A stretch of 40,500 nucleotides of DNA from Desulfurivibrio sp. (GTDB taxonomy: Bacteria; Desulfobacterota; Desulfobulbia; Desulfobulbales; SURF-16), in assembly GCA_003605035.1 (NCBI GenBank), contig QZKJ01000094.1, positions 1-40,500 on the forward strand. Reading direction: 5' to 3'. Within the stretch, counting starts at the first letter, position 1. Every line of letters begins with the position of its first letter. Of this stretch, positions 24,540 through 32,483 are shown in pieces. The notes beneath the pieces were generated by a model, which had not been told where the DNA came from, searched no databases, and worked only from the letters and a program-made list of their open reading frames with translations. The position numbers and the translations under genes were made by a program.

Positions 24540-25925
24540 ATGCACACTATTCTTGTGGTAGATGATGAACCGAATTATCTCATTATCCTGACCGAAATAC
24601 TGCGGGATGAAGGATTTGAGGTCTTTGCCGCGGAAAACGGGGAAAAGGCCATGGAGATTGTCCGGACCACCGATCTCGATCTGGTGCTTACCGATATGCA
24701 GATGCCGGTCATGGGCGGCATGGAGCTGCTCAGGCAGGTAAAGACCATCAACCAAAACCTGCCGGTCATCATGCTCACCGCCTACGGCGAGGTGGAAAAG
24801 GCGGTGGCCGCCATGCGGGAAGGGGCGTTCAACTACCTGACCAAACCCTTTAAAAACGACGAACTCATCGCCAACATCTACAAGGCGGTTGAACACTACT
24901 CCCTGCTGCGGGAAAACATCCGCCTGCGCAGTGTGGTGAAAAAACGCTACAGCTTTGCCGAGATGATCGGCAAGAACAAACAGATGCAGCTGCTCTTCAC
25001 CATGATTGAAAAGGTGGCCCCCACCCCCGCCTCGGTATTGATCACCGGCGAATCGGGCACAGGCAAGGAACTGGTCGCCCGGGCCATCCACAATTACAGC
25101 CTCAGGGACAAGGAGCCGTTCATTTCGGTGAACTGCGCCGCCCTGCCCGAATCTCTGCTGGAGAGCGAACTCTTCGGCCATGAGAAAGGGGCCTTCACCG
25201 GCGCCATCGCCCTGCGCAAAGGCCGTTTTGAACTGGCGGACCGCGGCACCCTGTTTCTTGATGAAATCGGCGAGATGGCCCTGCCCCTGCAGGCGAAACT
25301 GCTGCGCATCATCCAGGAGAAGACCTTCCAGCGGGTAGGCGGCGCCCAGGAGCAGAAAGTGGACGTGCGCATCGTTGCCGCCACCAACAAGGAGTTGAAG
25401 GAAGAGGTCGAGGCGGGCCGCTTCCGGGAAGATCTCTATTACCGGCTCAATGTACTGCATCTGCATCTGCCGCCTCTGCGGGAGCGCATCGAGGACATCC
25501 CCCTGCTTGCCGACCATTTTGTCAGCAAATTCGCCAGACAGCTCAACAAGCCGGAACTGAAAATTTCCCCGGCCGCGCTTCGTTTTCTCGCCACCCTGCC
25601 GTGGGAAGGAAATGTCAGGGAACTGGTAAACACCATCGAAAGAGCGAGTATTCTCTGCATCAACAATACCATTGAAGCGGAAGATGTGCAGCCCGAGATG
25701 AGCATAAGCAAGGTGGCGGCGCCGGTCAGCCAGACTTTTAATCCGGACGACATTGTCCCCCCCGGCACCCCGCTGCCGGACCTGCTTGACGCCATTGAGG
25801 AAAAGGCCCTGCGCGATGCCCTGACCAAAGCCGATTTTGTGCAGACCAAGGCGGCGGAAGCGCTGGGCATCACCAAAAGCCTGCTGCAGTATAAGATGAA
25901 AAAATTCAGGATCAAAAAAAATTAA
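24540..25925 (+). CDS. NtrC-family sigma-54-dependent response regulator (orphan)
   Basis: The 461-residue regulator has three parts. The receiver (2-118) has the DDE acid pocket, phospho-acceptor Asp in LVLTDMQMPVMGG (about residue 53) and Lys in LTKPF. The AAA+ domain (about 143-375) has Walker A GESGTGKE, the sigma-54 contact loop ESELFGHEKGAFTGA, Walker B GTLFLDEIGEM and the arginine-finger region GRFREDLYYRLNVL. The C-terminal helix-turn-helix reads TKAAEALGITKSLLQYKMKK. All key residues are present, so it should activate RpoN promoters when phosphorylated. No histidine kinase lies next to it. It is not obviously the PrsR type linked to PEP-CTERM genes. Its target is unknown; the RpoN-like promoters at 9418-9433 and 10435-10450 are candidates only by presence in the same region. 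Confidence 0.93.
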   Translation: MHTILVVDDEPNYLIILTEILRDEGFEVFAAENGEKAMEIVRTTDLDLVLTDMQMPVMGGMELLRQVKTINQNLPVIMLTAYGEVEKAVAAMREGAFNYLTKPFKNDELIANIYKAVEHYSLLRENIRLRSVVKKRYSFAEMIGKNKQMQLLFTMIEKVAPTPASVLITGESGTGKELVARAIHNYSLRDKEPFISVNCAALPESLLESELFGHEKGAFTGAIALRKGRFELADRGTLFLDEIGEMALPLQAKLLRIIQEKTFQRVGGAQEQKVDVRIVAATNKELKEEVEAGRFREDLYYRLNVLHLHLPPLRERIEDIPLLADHFVSKFARQLNKPELKISPAALRFLATLPWEGNVRELVNTIERASILCINNTIEAEDVQPEMSISKVAAPVSQTFNPDDIVPPGTPLPDLLDAIEEKALRDALTKADFVQTKAAEALGITKSLLQYKMKKFRIKKN

Positions 25926-26011
25926 CCGTGCAATTATGAATAACAAGAATTTATTTTGCAGATACTGTATGATATGTGGAAAATATTCAAAGACAATCAA
26001 GGAGACTGCCA

Positions 26012-26416
26012 GTGGCGACCAGTGATTTATTTTTCATCATAGCTTCAGCGGGCATCGTGATCGTGGTGGCGATGCTGGTGCCGGTTCTCTATCAGGTGAA
26101 AAGGACGGCGGAGAAGGCGGAAACCGCCCTGGATAAAATCAATCATGAACTGGAACCGCTCCTGCACAAGACTACGGCGATGAACGAGGAACTGCTCGCC
26201 CTGTCGGTTTCCCTCAATGAAAAAATCGAAAAAAGCGATCATATTATTGATGTGGGCCAGCAGGCCGCTGACGTCCTGCTGACGACCGCCACCATTGTCA
26301 AGGACACCGTTACACCACTGGTCGTGCAGATCGGCGCCATCAGCGCCGGCATCGGCGCTTTTACCAATTTTTTCAAAAAATCCGAACCCTCAGAAAGGAG
26401 GTATTTTGATGAATAG
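26012..26416 (+). CDS. DUF948-like membrane-anchored coiled-coil protein
   Basis: A 134-residue protein with one N-terminal transmembrane helix (FFIIASAGIVIVVAMLVPVLY, about residues 6-26), followed by a heptad-like helical region (KRTAEKAETALDKINHELEP...) and a second amphipathic stretch. This resembles DUF948 proteins, which have no firm function. I chose the GTG at 26012 because a perfect AAGGAG lies 7 bases before it; an in-frame GTG at 25976 has no such site. It overlaps the YtxH-like gene by 8 bases, and the two are almost certainly translated together. Confidence 0.75.
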   Translation: MATSDLFFIIASAGIVIVVAMLVPVLYQVKRTAEKAETALDKINHELEPLLHKTTAMNEELLALSVSLNEKIEKSDHIIDVGQQAADVLLTTATIVKDTVTPLVVQIGAISAGIGAFTNFFKKSEPSERRYFDE

Positions 26417-26792
26417 AGACAATAATTGCAGTGCTGGCATTGCCGTCATCTCATTTCTTGCCGGGACCGTTATCGGCGCGGGCATCGCCCTGCTTGTTGC
26501 GCCGAGAACCGGTGAGGAAACCAGAGAAATCCTCAAAGGCTACGGCCACGACCTCAAGGAGAAAGGCAGCAGGATTCCGGCGAACATCAAAGACTCTGCC
26601 GAGCACGCCATTGACCGCGGCAAGGAGATGATTGAGCAGGGCAGGCAGATGATCAGCCGGGGCACGGAAATGGTCAGCCACGGCAAAGAGTATCTGGACG
26701 AAAAGAAACAGACCCTGAGCGCCGCCATCGAAGCCGGCAAGGAAGCCATGAAACAGGAGAAGGAAAAACTGTCCGCCGCCTATGAGGAGTAA
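26409..26792 (+). CDS. YtxH-domain protein (general-stress-like membrane-anchored helix)
   Basis: The 127-residue protein begins MNRDNNCSAGIAVISFLAG with a single transmembrane segment containing GTVIGAGIALLVAPRTGEETR, the YtxH/Gas-vesicle-like signature (APRTGEETR). A long charged amphipathic helix follows, with repeats of the form GKEMIEQGRQMISRGTEMV. It has an AGGAGG ribosome-binding site inside the end of the DUF948 gene. Such DUF948-YtxH pairs are common and are often stress-associated; biochemical role unknown. The start at 26409 is preferred over an upstream in-frame GTG/ATG because of this site and the family start. Confidence 0.85.
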   Translation: MNRDNNCSAGIAVISFLAGTVIGAGIALLVAPRTGEETREILKGYGHDLKEKGSRIPANIKDSAEHAIDRGKEMIEQGRQMISRGTEMVSHGKEYLDEKKQTLSAAIEAGKEAMKQEKEKLSAAYEE

Positions 26793-26834
26793 GCGGGCAA
26801 CGCCCTTCCTCTCACAGTCTGACAATCAATGCCA

Positions 26835-26880
26835 CAGAGACGCAAAGCCTGGCAGGTTTACCACGGTTTTGCCGTCTCTG
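26835..26880. repeat. Inverted repeat between convergent ytxH-like gene and nadK
   Basis: CAGAGACG (26835-26842) and CGTCTCTG (26873-26880) are perfect complements. The pairing continues with CAAA/TTTTG across a one-base bulge, to a stem of about 12 pairs. It lies in the 108-base gap between two convergent genes, so it probably acts as a shared 3'-end hairpin. No strong T-run follows on either strand. Confidence 0.45.
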
Positions 26881-26900
26881 GGCCATGCTTGAACATCCGG

Positions 26901-27722
26901 TCAGATCTTATCACCTGCCCCGCCCCAGTTCAGTTTGCGCCGCAGAATGTCAAAGTAGCTGTTCTGCGGCGAACAGATGAGACGCAACGGCTTTTCCGCC
27001 AGGGCCAGTTCCAGGCTGTCCGTCTCATCCATATTCCAGGCAAGCTGTCCGTCGACAATCACCTTGACGTCAGCCGCCGGACCGGCAAGTCTGGTGCTTA
27101 AGCGAACGGTGTCGGGCAGCAGCACCGGCCTGCTTTCCAGCATGAAAGGACAGATCGGCGTCACCATGATGGCGGCAAGCTCGGGGTGCACGATCGGCCC
27201 TCCGGCCGAGAGGTTGTAGGCGGTGGAGCCGGTGGGGGTGGAAAATATCAGGCCGTCCGCCTTGTAGGTATTCAGATACTCATCATCAACCCAGGTGCAG
27301 AGACGGACCAGTCTGTCAATGGCGCCCTTGCTGATCACCACGTCATTCAGGGCATAGCGCCATCTGCCCTGTCTGCCGTCGGAATTGAGCCTGGTTTTCA
27401 GCATCATGCGGTTTTCAATCACCAGCGAACCTGACAGAATCAGGTCAAGGGCCTGAAACTTCTCATCCACCGCGACCTCGGTCAGAAAACCGAGATTGCC
27501 GAGATTGACCCCCACCACCGGCACCTGACACTGACTTGCCTCCTCGGCCACGTGCAGCAGGGTGCCGTCTCCTCCCAGGATGATCAGGATATCCAGGTCA
27601 GGGGCAATGATGTCAATGACCGTTTCCATGGATTTCCGGTAAAACCAGTCAACCAGTTCATCAGCCACCGTTCTGGCCTGGGCGGAGTCTTTTTTCAGAA
27701 TTATGCCGACTTTTTTAAACAT
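26901..27722 (-). CDS. nadK: NAD kinase
   Basis: This 273-residue enzyme phosphorylates NAD to NADP. Motifs are ILGGDGTLL (about 49-57), GVNLGNLGFLTE (about 71-82), ALNDVVISKG (about 124-133) and TPTGSTAYNLSAGGPIVHP (about 164-182), all diagnostic. Length is normal for a bacterial NadK. The ATG at 27722 lies directly against a 9-bp tandem-repeat array that replaces the usual upstream region, and there is no Shine-Dalgarno sequence. proC lies upstream on the same strand across the repeat-filled gap and may be co-transcribed. Confidence 0.96.
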   Translation of the reverse strand: MFKKVGIILKKDSAQARTVADELVDWFYRKSMETVIDIIAPDLDILIILGGDGTLLHVAEEASQCQVPVVGVNLGNLGFLTEVAVDEKFQALDLILSGSLVIENRMMLKTRLNSDGRQGRWRYALNDVVISKGAIDRLVRLCTWVDDEYLNTYKADGLIFSTPTGSTAYNLSAGGPIVHPELAAIMVTPICPFMLESRPVLLPDTVRLSTRLAGPAADVKVIVDGQLAWNMDETDSLELALAEKPLRLICSPQNSYFDILRRKLNWGGAGDKI

Positions 27723-27723
27723 A

Positions 27724-27826
27724 GTGGTCTTATTAGTCTTACTGGTCTAACTGGTCTGACTGGTCTTATTAGTCTTACTGGTCTTACTGGTCTGATTCGT
27801 CTAAATGGTCTTACTGGTCTTTACTG
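27724..27826. repeat. 9-bp tandem repeat array (TGGTCTTAC type), about 11 copies
   Basis: The tetramer GTCT recurs at 27727, 27736, 27745, 27754, 27763, 27772, 27781, 27790, 27799, 27808 and 27817, an exact 9-bp period. The plus-strand unit is TGGTCT followed by TAC, AAC, GAC or TAT variants. The array abuts the nadK start codon and so forms the immediate 5' end of nadK on the minus strand. It is inverted relative to the array at 28015-28092. The 9-bp period keeps reading frame, but the array lies outside the two genes. Confidence 0.9.
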
Positions 27827-28014
27827 ATGGGCGAATTTTCGGCTTCCCCTGATTTGCCATGCATAATTTCCGATGTGTTCCGGCTTCAGCATTGCCAACG
27901 AATTTCACCTTTTGCCTCGAGCACCATAATACATGAATTACCTCTGGGGAGCATTCTTAAAAATGGGTAACTATCCAGCCTGGGACGAAAAACGTCCGAT
28001 TCCCCGGTGCTGTA

Positions 28015-28092
28015 AACCAGCCAGACCAGTCAGACCAGCCAGGCCAGTCAGACCAGTCGGACAAGTCAGACCAGTCAAACCAGTCAGACCAA
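28015..28092. repeat. 9-bp tandem repeat array (CAGTCAGAC type), about 9 copies, inverted to the first array
   Basis: CCAG or a one-base variant recurs at 28017, 28026, 28035, 28044, 28053, 28062, 28071, 28080 and 28089, an exact 9-bp period. On the minus strand the unit is TGGTCTGAC, the same as the first array on the plus strand. The TGA stop codon of proC (28084-28086) is part of one unit. The 188 bases between the arrays (27827-28014) hold no gene; a small GGACG/CGTCC hairpin lies at 27983-27997. Confidence 0.9.
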
Positions 28093-28899
28093 TTTCCCAA
28101 GTTCCTCGGAACGTCTGGTTGCCGCTTCCACTGCGGTCATGATGCCCGCCTTGAATCCCGCCTTTTCCAGCTCATGCAGTCCGGCAATGGTGGTGCCGCC
28201 CGGCGAGGTAACCATGGCCTTGAGCAGGGCCGGATGCTGGCCGGTTTCCAGGGCCAGCCGGACGGAACCGAGCACTGTCTGCAGCACCAGAATCTCTGCA
28301 TCCTGGCGGCTCAGGCCCACCTTGACCCCGGCGTCAATCAGGGCATCAATGAACATGAAAACATAAGCCGGACCGCTGCCGCTCAGACCGGTGACCGCAT
28401 CAAGATAATTTTCCGGCAGCACGATACTCCTGCCGATGGCGGCAAAGATCAGGCCTGCGGTTTCCATGTCAGCCGCAGTGGCGTTTGCCCCGCCGCTCAA
28501 GGCTGAGGCGCCTTCCAGCACCAGGGCCGGAGTGTTGGGCATGACGCGGATGACCCGGCACCCCTGGGCCAGCCGCCCCTCGATAAAAGCGAGGGGAATG
28601 CCTGCGGCAATGGAGATGATGAGATGGCCGCTGTTCAGCCATGCTGCGCAGTCAGCCAGCAACCGCCCCATGATCTGCGGCTTGACCGCCAGAATGATTA
28701 TGGCGCAGTCAGCCAGCCCGGCGTGGGCATCAGCTGTTGCAACACCAAAGGTCTTCTCAAGAAAGTGCCGGCGGTCCTGGTCGGGATCAACGGCAATGAT
28801 GTTGGAGCTGTCCGCCAGACCTGCCTGTAAAATTCCTTTGATCAGGGCCTCGGCCATGCGGCCCCCGCCTAAAAACCCTATCTTTCCCTGTAATTTCAT
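28084..28899 (-). CDS. proC: Pyrroline-5-carboxylate reductase
   Basis: This 271-residue NAD(P)H enzyme performs the last step of proline synthesis. The Rossmann start IGFLGGGRMAEALIKGIL (8-25) is clear, as are AVKPQIM near residue 75, MPNTPALVLEGASALSGG near residue 120 and SGSGPAYVFMFIDALIDAG near residue 172. The C-terminal signature SPGGTTIAGLHELEKAGFK lies near residue 230. Length is normal. An AGGAG ribosome-binding site lies before the ATG. The stop codon lies in the first unit of the nonamer array. Divergent to the chemoreceptor gene across 179 bases. Confidence 0.97.
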   Translation of the reverse strand: MKLQGKIGFLGGGRMAEALIKGILQAGLADSSNIIAVDPDQDRRHFLEKTFGVATADAHAGLADCAIIILAVKPQIMGRLLADCAAWLNSGHLIISIAAGIPLAFIEGRLAQGCRVIRVMPNTPALVLEGASALSGGANATAADMETAGLIFAAIGRSIVLPENYLDAVTGLSGSGPAYVFMFIDALIDAGVKVGLSRQDAEILVLQTVLGSVRLALETGQHPALLKAMVTSPGGTTIAGLHELEKAGFKAGIMTAVEAATRRSEELGKLV

Positions 28900-28918
28900 T
28901 TTTTTTTACTCCTAAGAG

Positions 28919-28947
28919 TTGACTGGCATATGGATTAAATGTTTAAA
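28919..28947 (+). promoter_or_regulatory. Possible promoter of the chemoreceptor gene
   Basis: TTGACT (28919-28924) is followed after 17 bases by TTTAAA (28942-28947), inside an AT-rich stretch of the proC-chemoreceptor gap. It implies a leader of about 125 bases. The same AT-rich stretch could serve proC on the other strand. I see no sigma-28 consensus. Confidence 0.3.
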
Positions 28948-29078
28948 TTAAATGGATTTCATCAGCGGCAAGGCCCTATTTACGAGCATCATCTGTCTGT
29001 GGTAAGTCTTTAGTCTTTTTTGTCTCCCATTTCAACATCGATTTGCAGACATCCCGCAAACATTAACAAGGAACCTGC

Positions 29079-31235
29079 ATGTTCACCAGCCTGAAACTTG
29101 GCACGAAATTTATTCTGGCCTTCCTGGCCATTGCCATTATTCCCTTTCTGGCCATCGGTTCGGCCTCTCTTTACAAAGCCAGTGCAGCGCTGGAGTCACA
29201 GGCATTCAGCCAGCTCGAAGCGGTACTGAAAATCAAAAGAAATCAGCTGGCCGATCTCTTCCACGTTTTTGAAGGACAGTTGAATGTCACCAGGAACAAC
29301 CCTTTTTTCAAAAACCGAATCATTGATTTCAAGTATGCCTTCAGCGAAGAGGCGGCAAATTCCATCGATTCCGAGGAGTGGCGCAGCCTGGCCGCCAAAT
29401 GGGATGCCTCCTTTGCCGAGATGTGCGAAGATTATGGCTGGCATGATCTCTATCTTATCAATCCCCAGGGGTTTATCATCTATTCCGTGGCCAGGAAGGA
29501 GGATCTCGGCCAGTCCCTTGCTGCCGAACCGCTGTCCGCCACCTCTCTCGGCGCTGCCTTCAGGAAGGTTACCGACGAAAAAAACGATATCAGTTTCAGC
29601 GATTTCGCCCCTTACGGCCCGGCCGGCAACGCACCGATAGGCTTCATGGCCGGCAAGGTGCGGCATGACGGTCAGCTCCTCGGCTATATCGCCTTCCAGA
29701 TCACCTGCCCCAGGATCAACGCCATCATGCTGCAGCGTGACGGCATGGGCGCCAGCGGGGAAACCTATCTGATCGGCCCTGATTTTCTCATGCGTTCCGA
29801 TTCCTTCCGTGATCCGCAGCATTATTCCGTGGCAGCAGCCTTTGCCGATCCCGAAAAAAACAGGATCGATACCCTGGCCGTGCGAGAAGTGCTGGCCGGC
29901 CGGGAAGGCAAGAAAATAATCGACTCCTATCACGGCGGCAGGGTCCTCTCCTCCTACATGCCGGTGGCGGTTGCCGGGGTGCGCTGGGGGGTGATCGCAG
30001 AAATTGATGAACAGGAGGCATTCGCCGCCGTGACTTCCCTGGAAAAAATCACCGGCATCATCTTTATCTGCGGCGTGGCGGTCATCATCGGGGTCGCGCT
30101 GCTCTTCACCAGGGCAATCACCGGTCCGGTCAATCAGGCGGTCCGCTTTGCCCGCAATATGGCCGCCGGCGATCTCACCCAAAGTCTGCAGATCAGCCGG
30201 CATGATGAAATCGGTGCGTTGTCCGGCAGCCTCAACGACATGGCGGCCAACCTGCGCCGCATGATGAAGGAGATTTTAAGCAGCAGCGAGCAGGTGGCCG
30301 GGGCATCCCAGGATCTTTCCGCCACCTCCCGGCACTTATCCCAGGGCACGGCAAAGATGAGCGCCCAATCCCATGCCAGCGCCTCGGCCATGGAGCAGAT
30401 CTCGGTCAACATCGCCACCATGTCTGACACGGCCGGGAAAATGACGGAAAAATCAGCCATTATCGCCAGCAGCGCCGCAGAGACCAGCAGCAATGTCAGA
30501 GCCGTTGCCACGGCCATTGACGAACTTCTCTCCTCGGTTGATGAAGAGGCGCAGATCTGCAGCAGGGCGCAGCTGTTGGCCAACCAGGCCATGGAGCATA
30601 CCCTGGCCTCCGGCGAGAAGATCAGGGAACTGGCCCTGGCTTCCCAGGAGATCGGCCAGGTGGTTGATATGATCAATGAGATCACCGAGCAGACCAAGCT
30701 GCTGGCCCTTAATGCCACCATTGAGGCGGCGCGGGCCGGTGAGGCGGGCAAGGGCTTTGCCGTGGTGGCAGGCGAGGTAAAGGAGCTGGCCAGGCAGACC
30801 GCCGCGGCGACCGAGGAGATTGTCCGCAAGGTCCGGCTCATTCAGGACAAGACCGGGGAGGTGACCAGGGCAATACGGGAAATCACCGCAACCAACCGCC
30901 AGGTCAGCGATATCAATACCAATATTGCCGCAGCGGTTGAGGAGCAATCCGCCACCTCCTCGGAAATCTCCCGCACCCTCAATATGACCACGGCACAGGT
31001 CGGCAGTGTCACCGGCAATATCGGCGAGCTGTCGGCGAATATCAAAAACGAGGTGATGCGCTCAATTAAGGAAACCACCGCGGGGGTCACGGAAATCTCC
31101 AACAATCTGCAGGATTTCAACCTGGTGATCCAGGAAACGACAAAAGGCGCTCAGGCTATTGACAGGGCAGCGGCGGAACTGGCAGATCTTGCCTCCGCGC
31201 TGCAGAGCAAAGCCGGCGCCTTCAGGGTTGATTAA
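29079..31235 (+). CDS. Methyl-accepting chemotaxis protein
   Basis: The 718-residue transmembrane receptor has TM1 at about residues 11-33 and a large periplasmic sensor of double-Cache type (about 35-320, with DLYLINPQGFIIYSVARKEDLG and GETYLIGPDFLMRSDS segments). TM2 (about 322-346), a HAMP domain, and a long cytoplasmic coiled coil follow. Its signalling tip reads EITEQTKLLALNATIEAARA near residue 533. The tip sequence is fully conserved, so it should couple to CheA/CheW. No CheR-docking pentapeptide is seen at the C-terminus. Ligand unknown; dCache sensors often bind small organic acids or amino acids. AAGGA ribosome-binding site. It ends 10 bases from the convergent lpxC. Confidence 0.95.
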   Translation: MFTSLKLGTKFILAFLAIAIIPFLAIGSASLYKASAALESQAFSQLEAVLKIKRNQLADLFHVFEGQLNVTRNNPFFKNRIIDFKYAFSEEAANSIDSEEWRSLAAKWDASFAEMCEDYGWHDLYLINPQGFIIYSVARKEDLGQSLAAEPLSATSLGAAFRKVTDEKNDISFSDFAPYGPAGNAPIGFMAGKVRHDGQLLGYIAFQITCPRINAIMLQRDGMGASGETYLIGPDFLMRSDSFRDPQHYSVAAAFADPEKNRIDTLAVREVLAGREGKKIIDSYHGGRVLSSYMPVAVAGVRWGVIAEIDEQEAFAAVTSLEKITGIIFICGVAVIIGVALLFTRAITGPVNQAVRFARNMAAGDLTQSLQISRHDEIGALSGSLNDMAANLRRMMKEILSSSEQVAGASQDLSATSRHLSQGTAKMSAQSHASASAMEQISVNIATMSDTAGKMTEKSAIIASSAAETSSNVRAVATAIDELLSSVDEEAQICSRAQLLANQAMEHTLASGEKIRELALASQEIGQVVDMINEITEQTKLLALNATIEAARAGEAGKGFAVVAGEVKELARQTAAATEEIVRKVRLIQDKTGEVTRAIREITATNRQVSDINTNIAAAVEEQSATSSEISRTLNMTTAQVGSVTGNIGELSANIKNEVMRSIKETTAGVTEISNNLQDFNLVIQETTKGAQAIDRAAAELADLASALQSKAGAFRVD

Positions 31236-31245
31236 AACGTGACGA

Positions 31246-32232
31246 TCAAACCGGCAGGGGCGAGCTGTTGGAAACAGGCAGAACCCTTGGCGGTACGAGA
31301 AACGGCAATATCTTGTTGCCGGCCGCCCTGGTGGTCATTACCACCTTTTCAAAGGCGCTCTCCTCGCCTTTATCCGTCCACTTGATAAACTGCCAGCACT
31401 CCGGATGCTCGGCGATTTCCTTCATCAGCTGCAGATGCTGGGCATGGCCTGATTTGACCGCGGTGATATGGCCCAGCACCGGGCAACCCAGCAGGGCCAG
31501 GTCGCCGATCAGATCGAGCAGCTTGTGGCGGACAAATTCGTTGGAGAAGCGCAGCCCTTCCCGGTTGAGGATTTCCGCCCGGTCAATGACAATGGCATTG
31601 TCCAGGGAACCTCCCAGGGCCTTGCCATTCTGGCGCAGATACTCCACCTCGTGCAGAAAGCCGAAGGTGCGAGCCGAGGCGATTTCCTTCAAAAAGGTCG
31701 TTGAATCAACCTCAAGGGAAAACTTCTGTTTGCGCACCAGCTGATGATTAAAATCGATTTCTCCGCTGACCCTGAAGCCGTCGTAAGGTTCGATCACCAG
31801 CATGGAGTCGCCGTTTCTGATCTCGATCCTTCTGGTGATTTTCAACAGATACCGCGCCGCCTTCTGGCGCATGCGACCCACCTTCTTCAGCACATGGGCA
31901 AAAGGGGCGGCGCTGCCGTCCATGATGGGCACTTCATCATTATCAAGCTCGATTACCGCGTTATCAATCCCCATGCCGGCCAGAGCGGCAAGCAGATGCT
32001 CGGTGGTGGACACGGCGACATCGTCCTTGGCCAGGGTGGTGGCCAGCCGGGTATCGGTGACCCGGTACAGGGTGGCGGGGATCATCACCTTGCGGCCCAG
32101 ATCGGTGCGGACGAAACGGATGCCGGTATTGGCGCCGGCGGGTTTTATAGAGAGTTTCACCGTCTTGCCGGAGTGCAGACCGACGCCGGCAAAACTGATG
32201 GTTCTACTGATTGTGTGCTGCCATTTATCCAT
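31246..32232 (-). CDS. lpxC: UDP-3-O-acyl-N-acetylglucosamine deacetylase
   Basis: This 328-residue zinc enzyme is the first committed step of lipid A synthesis. Zinc and catalytic motifs are visible: TTEHLLAALAGMGIDNA (first His, near residue 78), RHKLLDLIGDLALLG (His and Asp ligands, near residue 235) and GHITAVKSGHAQHLQLMK (catalytic His, near residue 265). It is somewhat longer than the usual 300-310 residues because of a C-terminal tail of about 40 residues without recognisable motifs. An AAGAAGG ribosome-binding site precedes the ATG. It follows lpxK on the same strand but after a 251-base gap, so it probably has its own promoter. Confidence 0.96.
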   Translation of the reverse strand: MDKWQHTISRTISFAGVGLHSGKTVKLSIKPAGANTGIRFVRTDLGRKVMIPATLYRVTDTRLATTLAKDDVAVSTTEHLLAALAGMGIDNAVIELDNDEVPIMDGSAAPFAHVLKKVGRMRQKAARYLLKITRRIEIRNGDSMLVIEPYDGFRVSGEIDFNHQLVRKQKFSLEVDSTTFLKEIASARTFGFLHEVEYLRQNGKALGGSLDNAIVIDRAEILNREGLRFSNEFVRHKLLDLIGDLALLGCPVLGHITAVKSGHAQHLQLMKEIAEHPECWQFIKWTDKGEESAFEKVVMTTRAAGNKILPFLVPPRVLPVSNSSPLPV

Positions 32233-32483
32233 TACCGGCCTTCTTTTCTATGTGAACTCTTTATCTGGAAAAAAGAGGGTAAAAAAAACACGCAAAAATA
32301 CCCACAGAATTACAGCTTCTAAGAGAGTGCAAAATCAAAGCCAGCACACGCCGAATAAGGAATTACTTAAAATTTGCTGCGATCTCAGCATATTATCAAT
32401 GAAAATCCTGACAACAACACCGCAAAAAACCGCCGCCGAAGTGTTGTCTAAAAAACACACCATGTCCTTTTGCACATAGCTGA

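Noticed and set aside
24540-25925. PrsR, the PEP-CTERM response regulator
   Set aside because: It is NtrC-like, but its receiver does not resemble the PrsR type, and it has no PrsK-like kinase or exosortase gene nearby.
27723-28092. CRISPR array
   Set aside because: Units are 9 bp and contiguous, with no 25-40 bp repeat/spacer structure and no cas genes nearby.
27552-28142. Plus-strand open frames with TGL or RPV tripeptide repeats
   Set aside because: They arise because the repeat period is 9 bp; they are antisense to nadK or proC or lie in the arrays and lack ribosome-binding sites.
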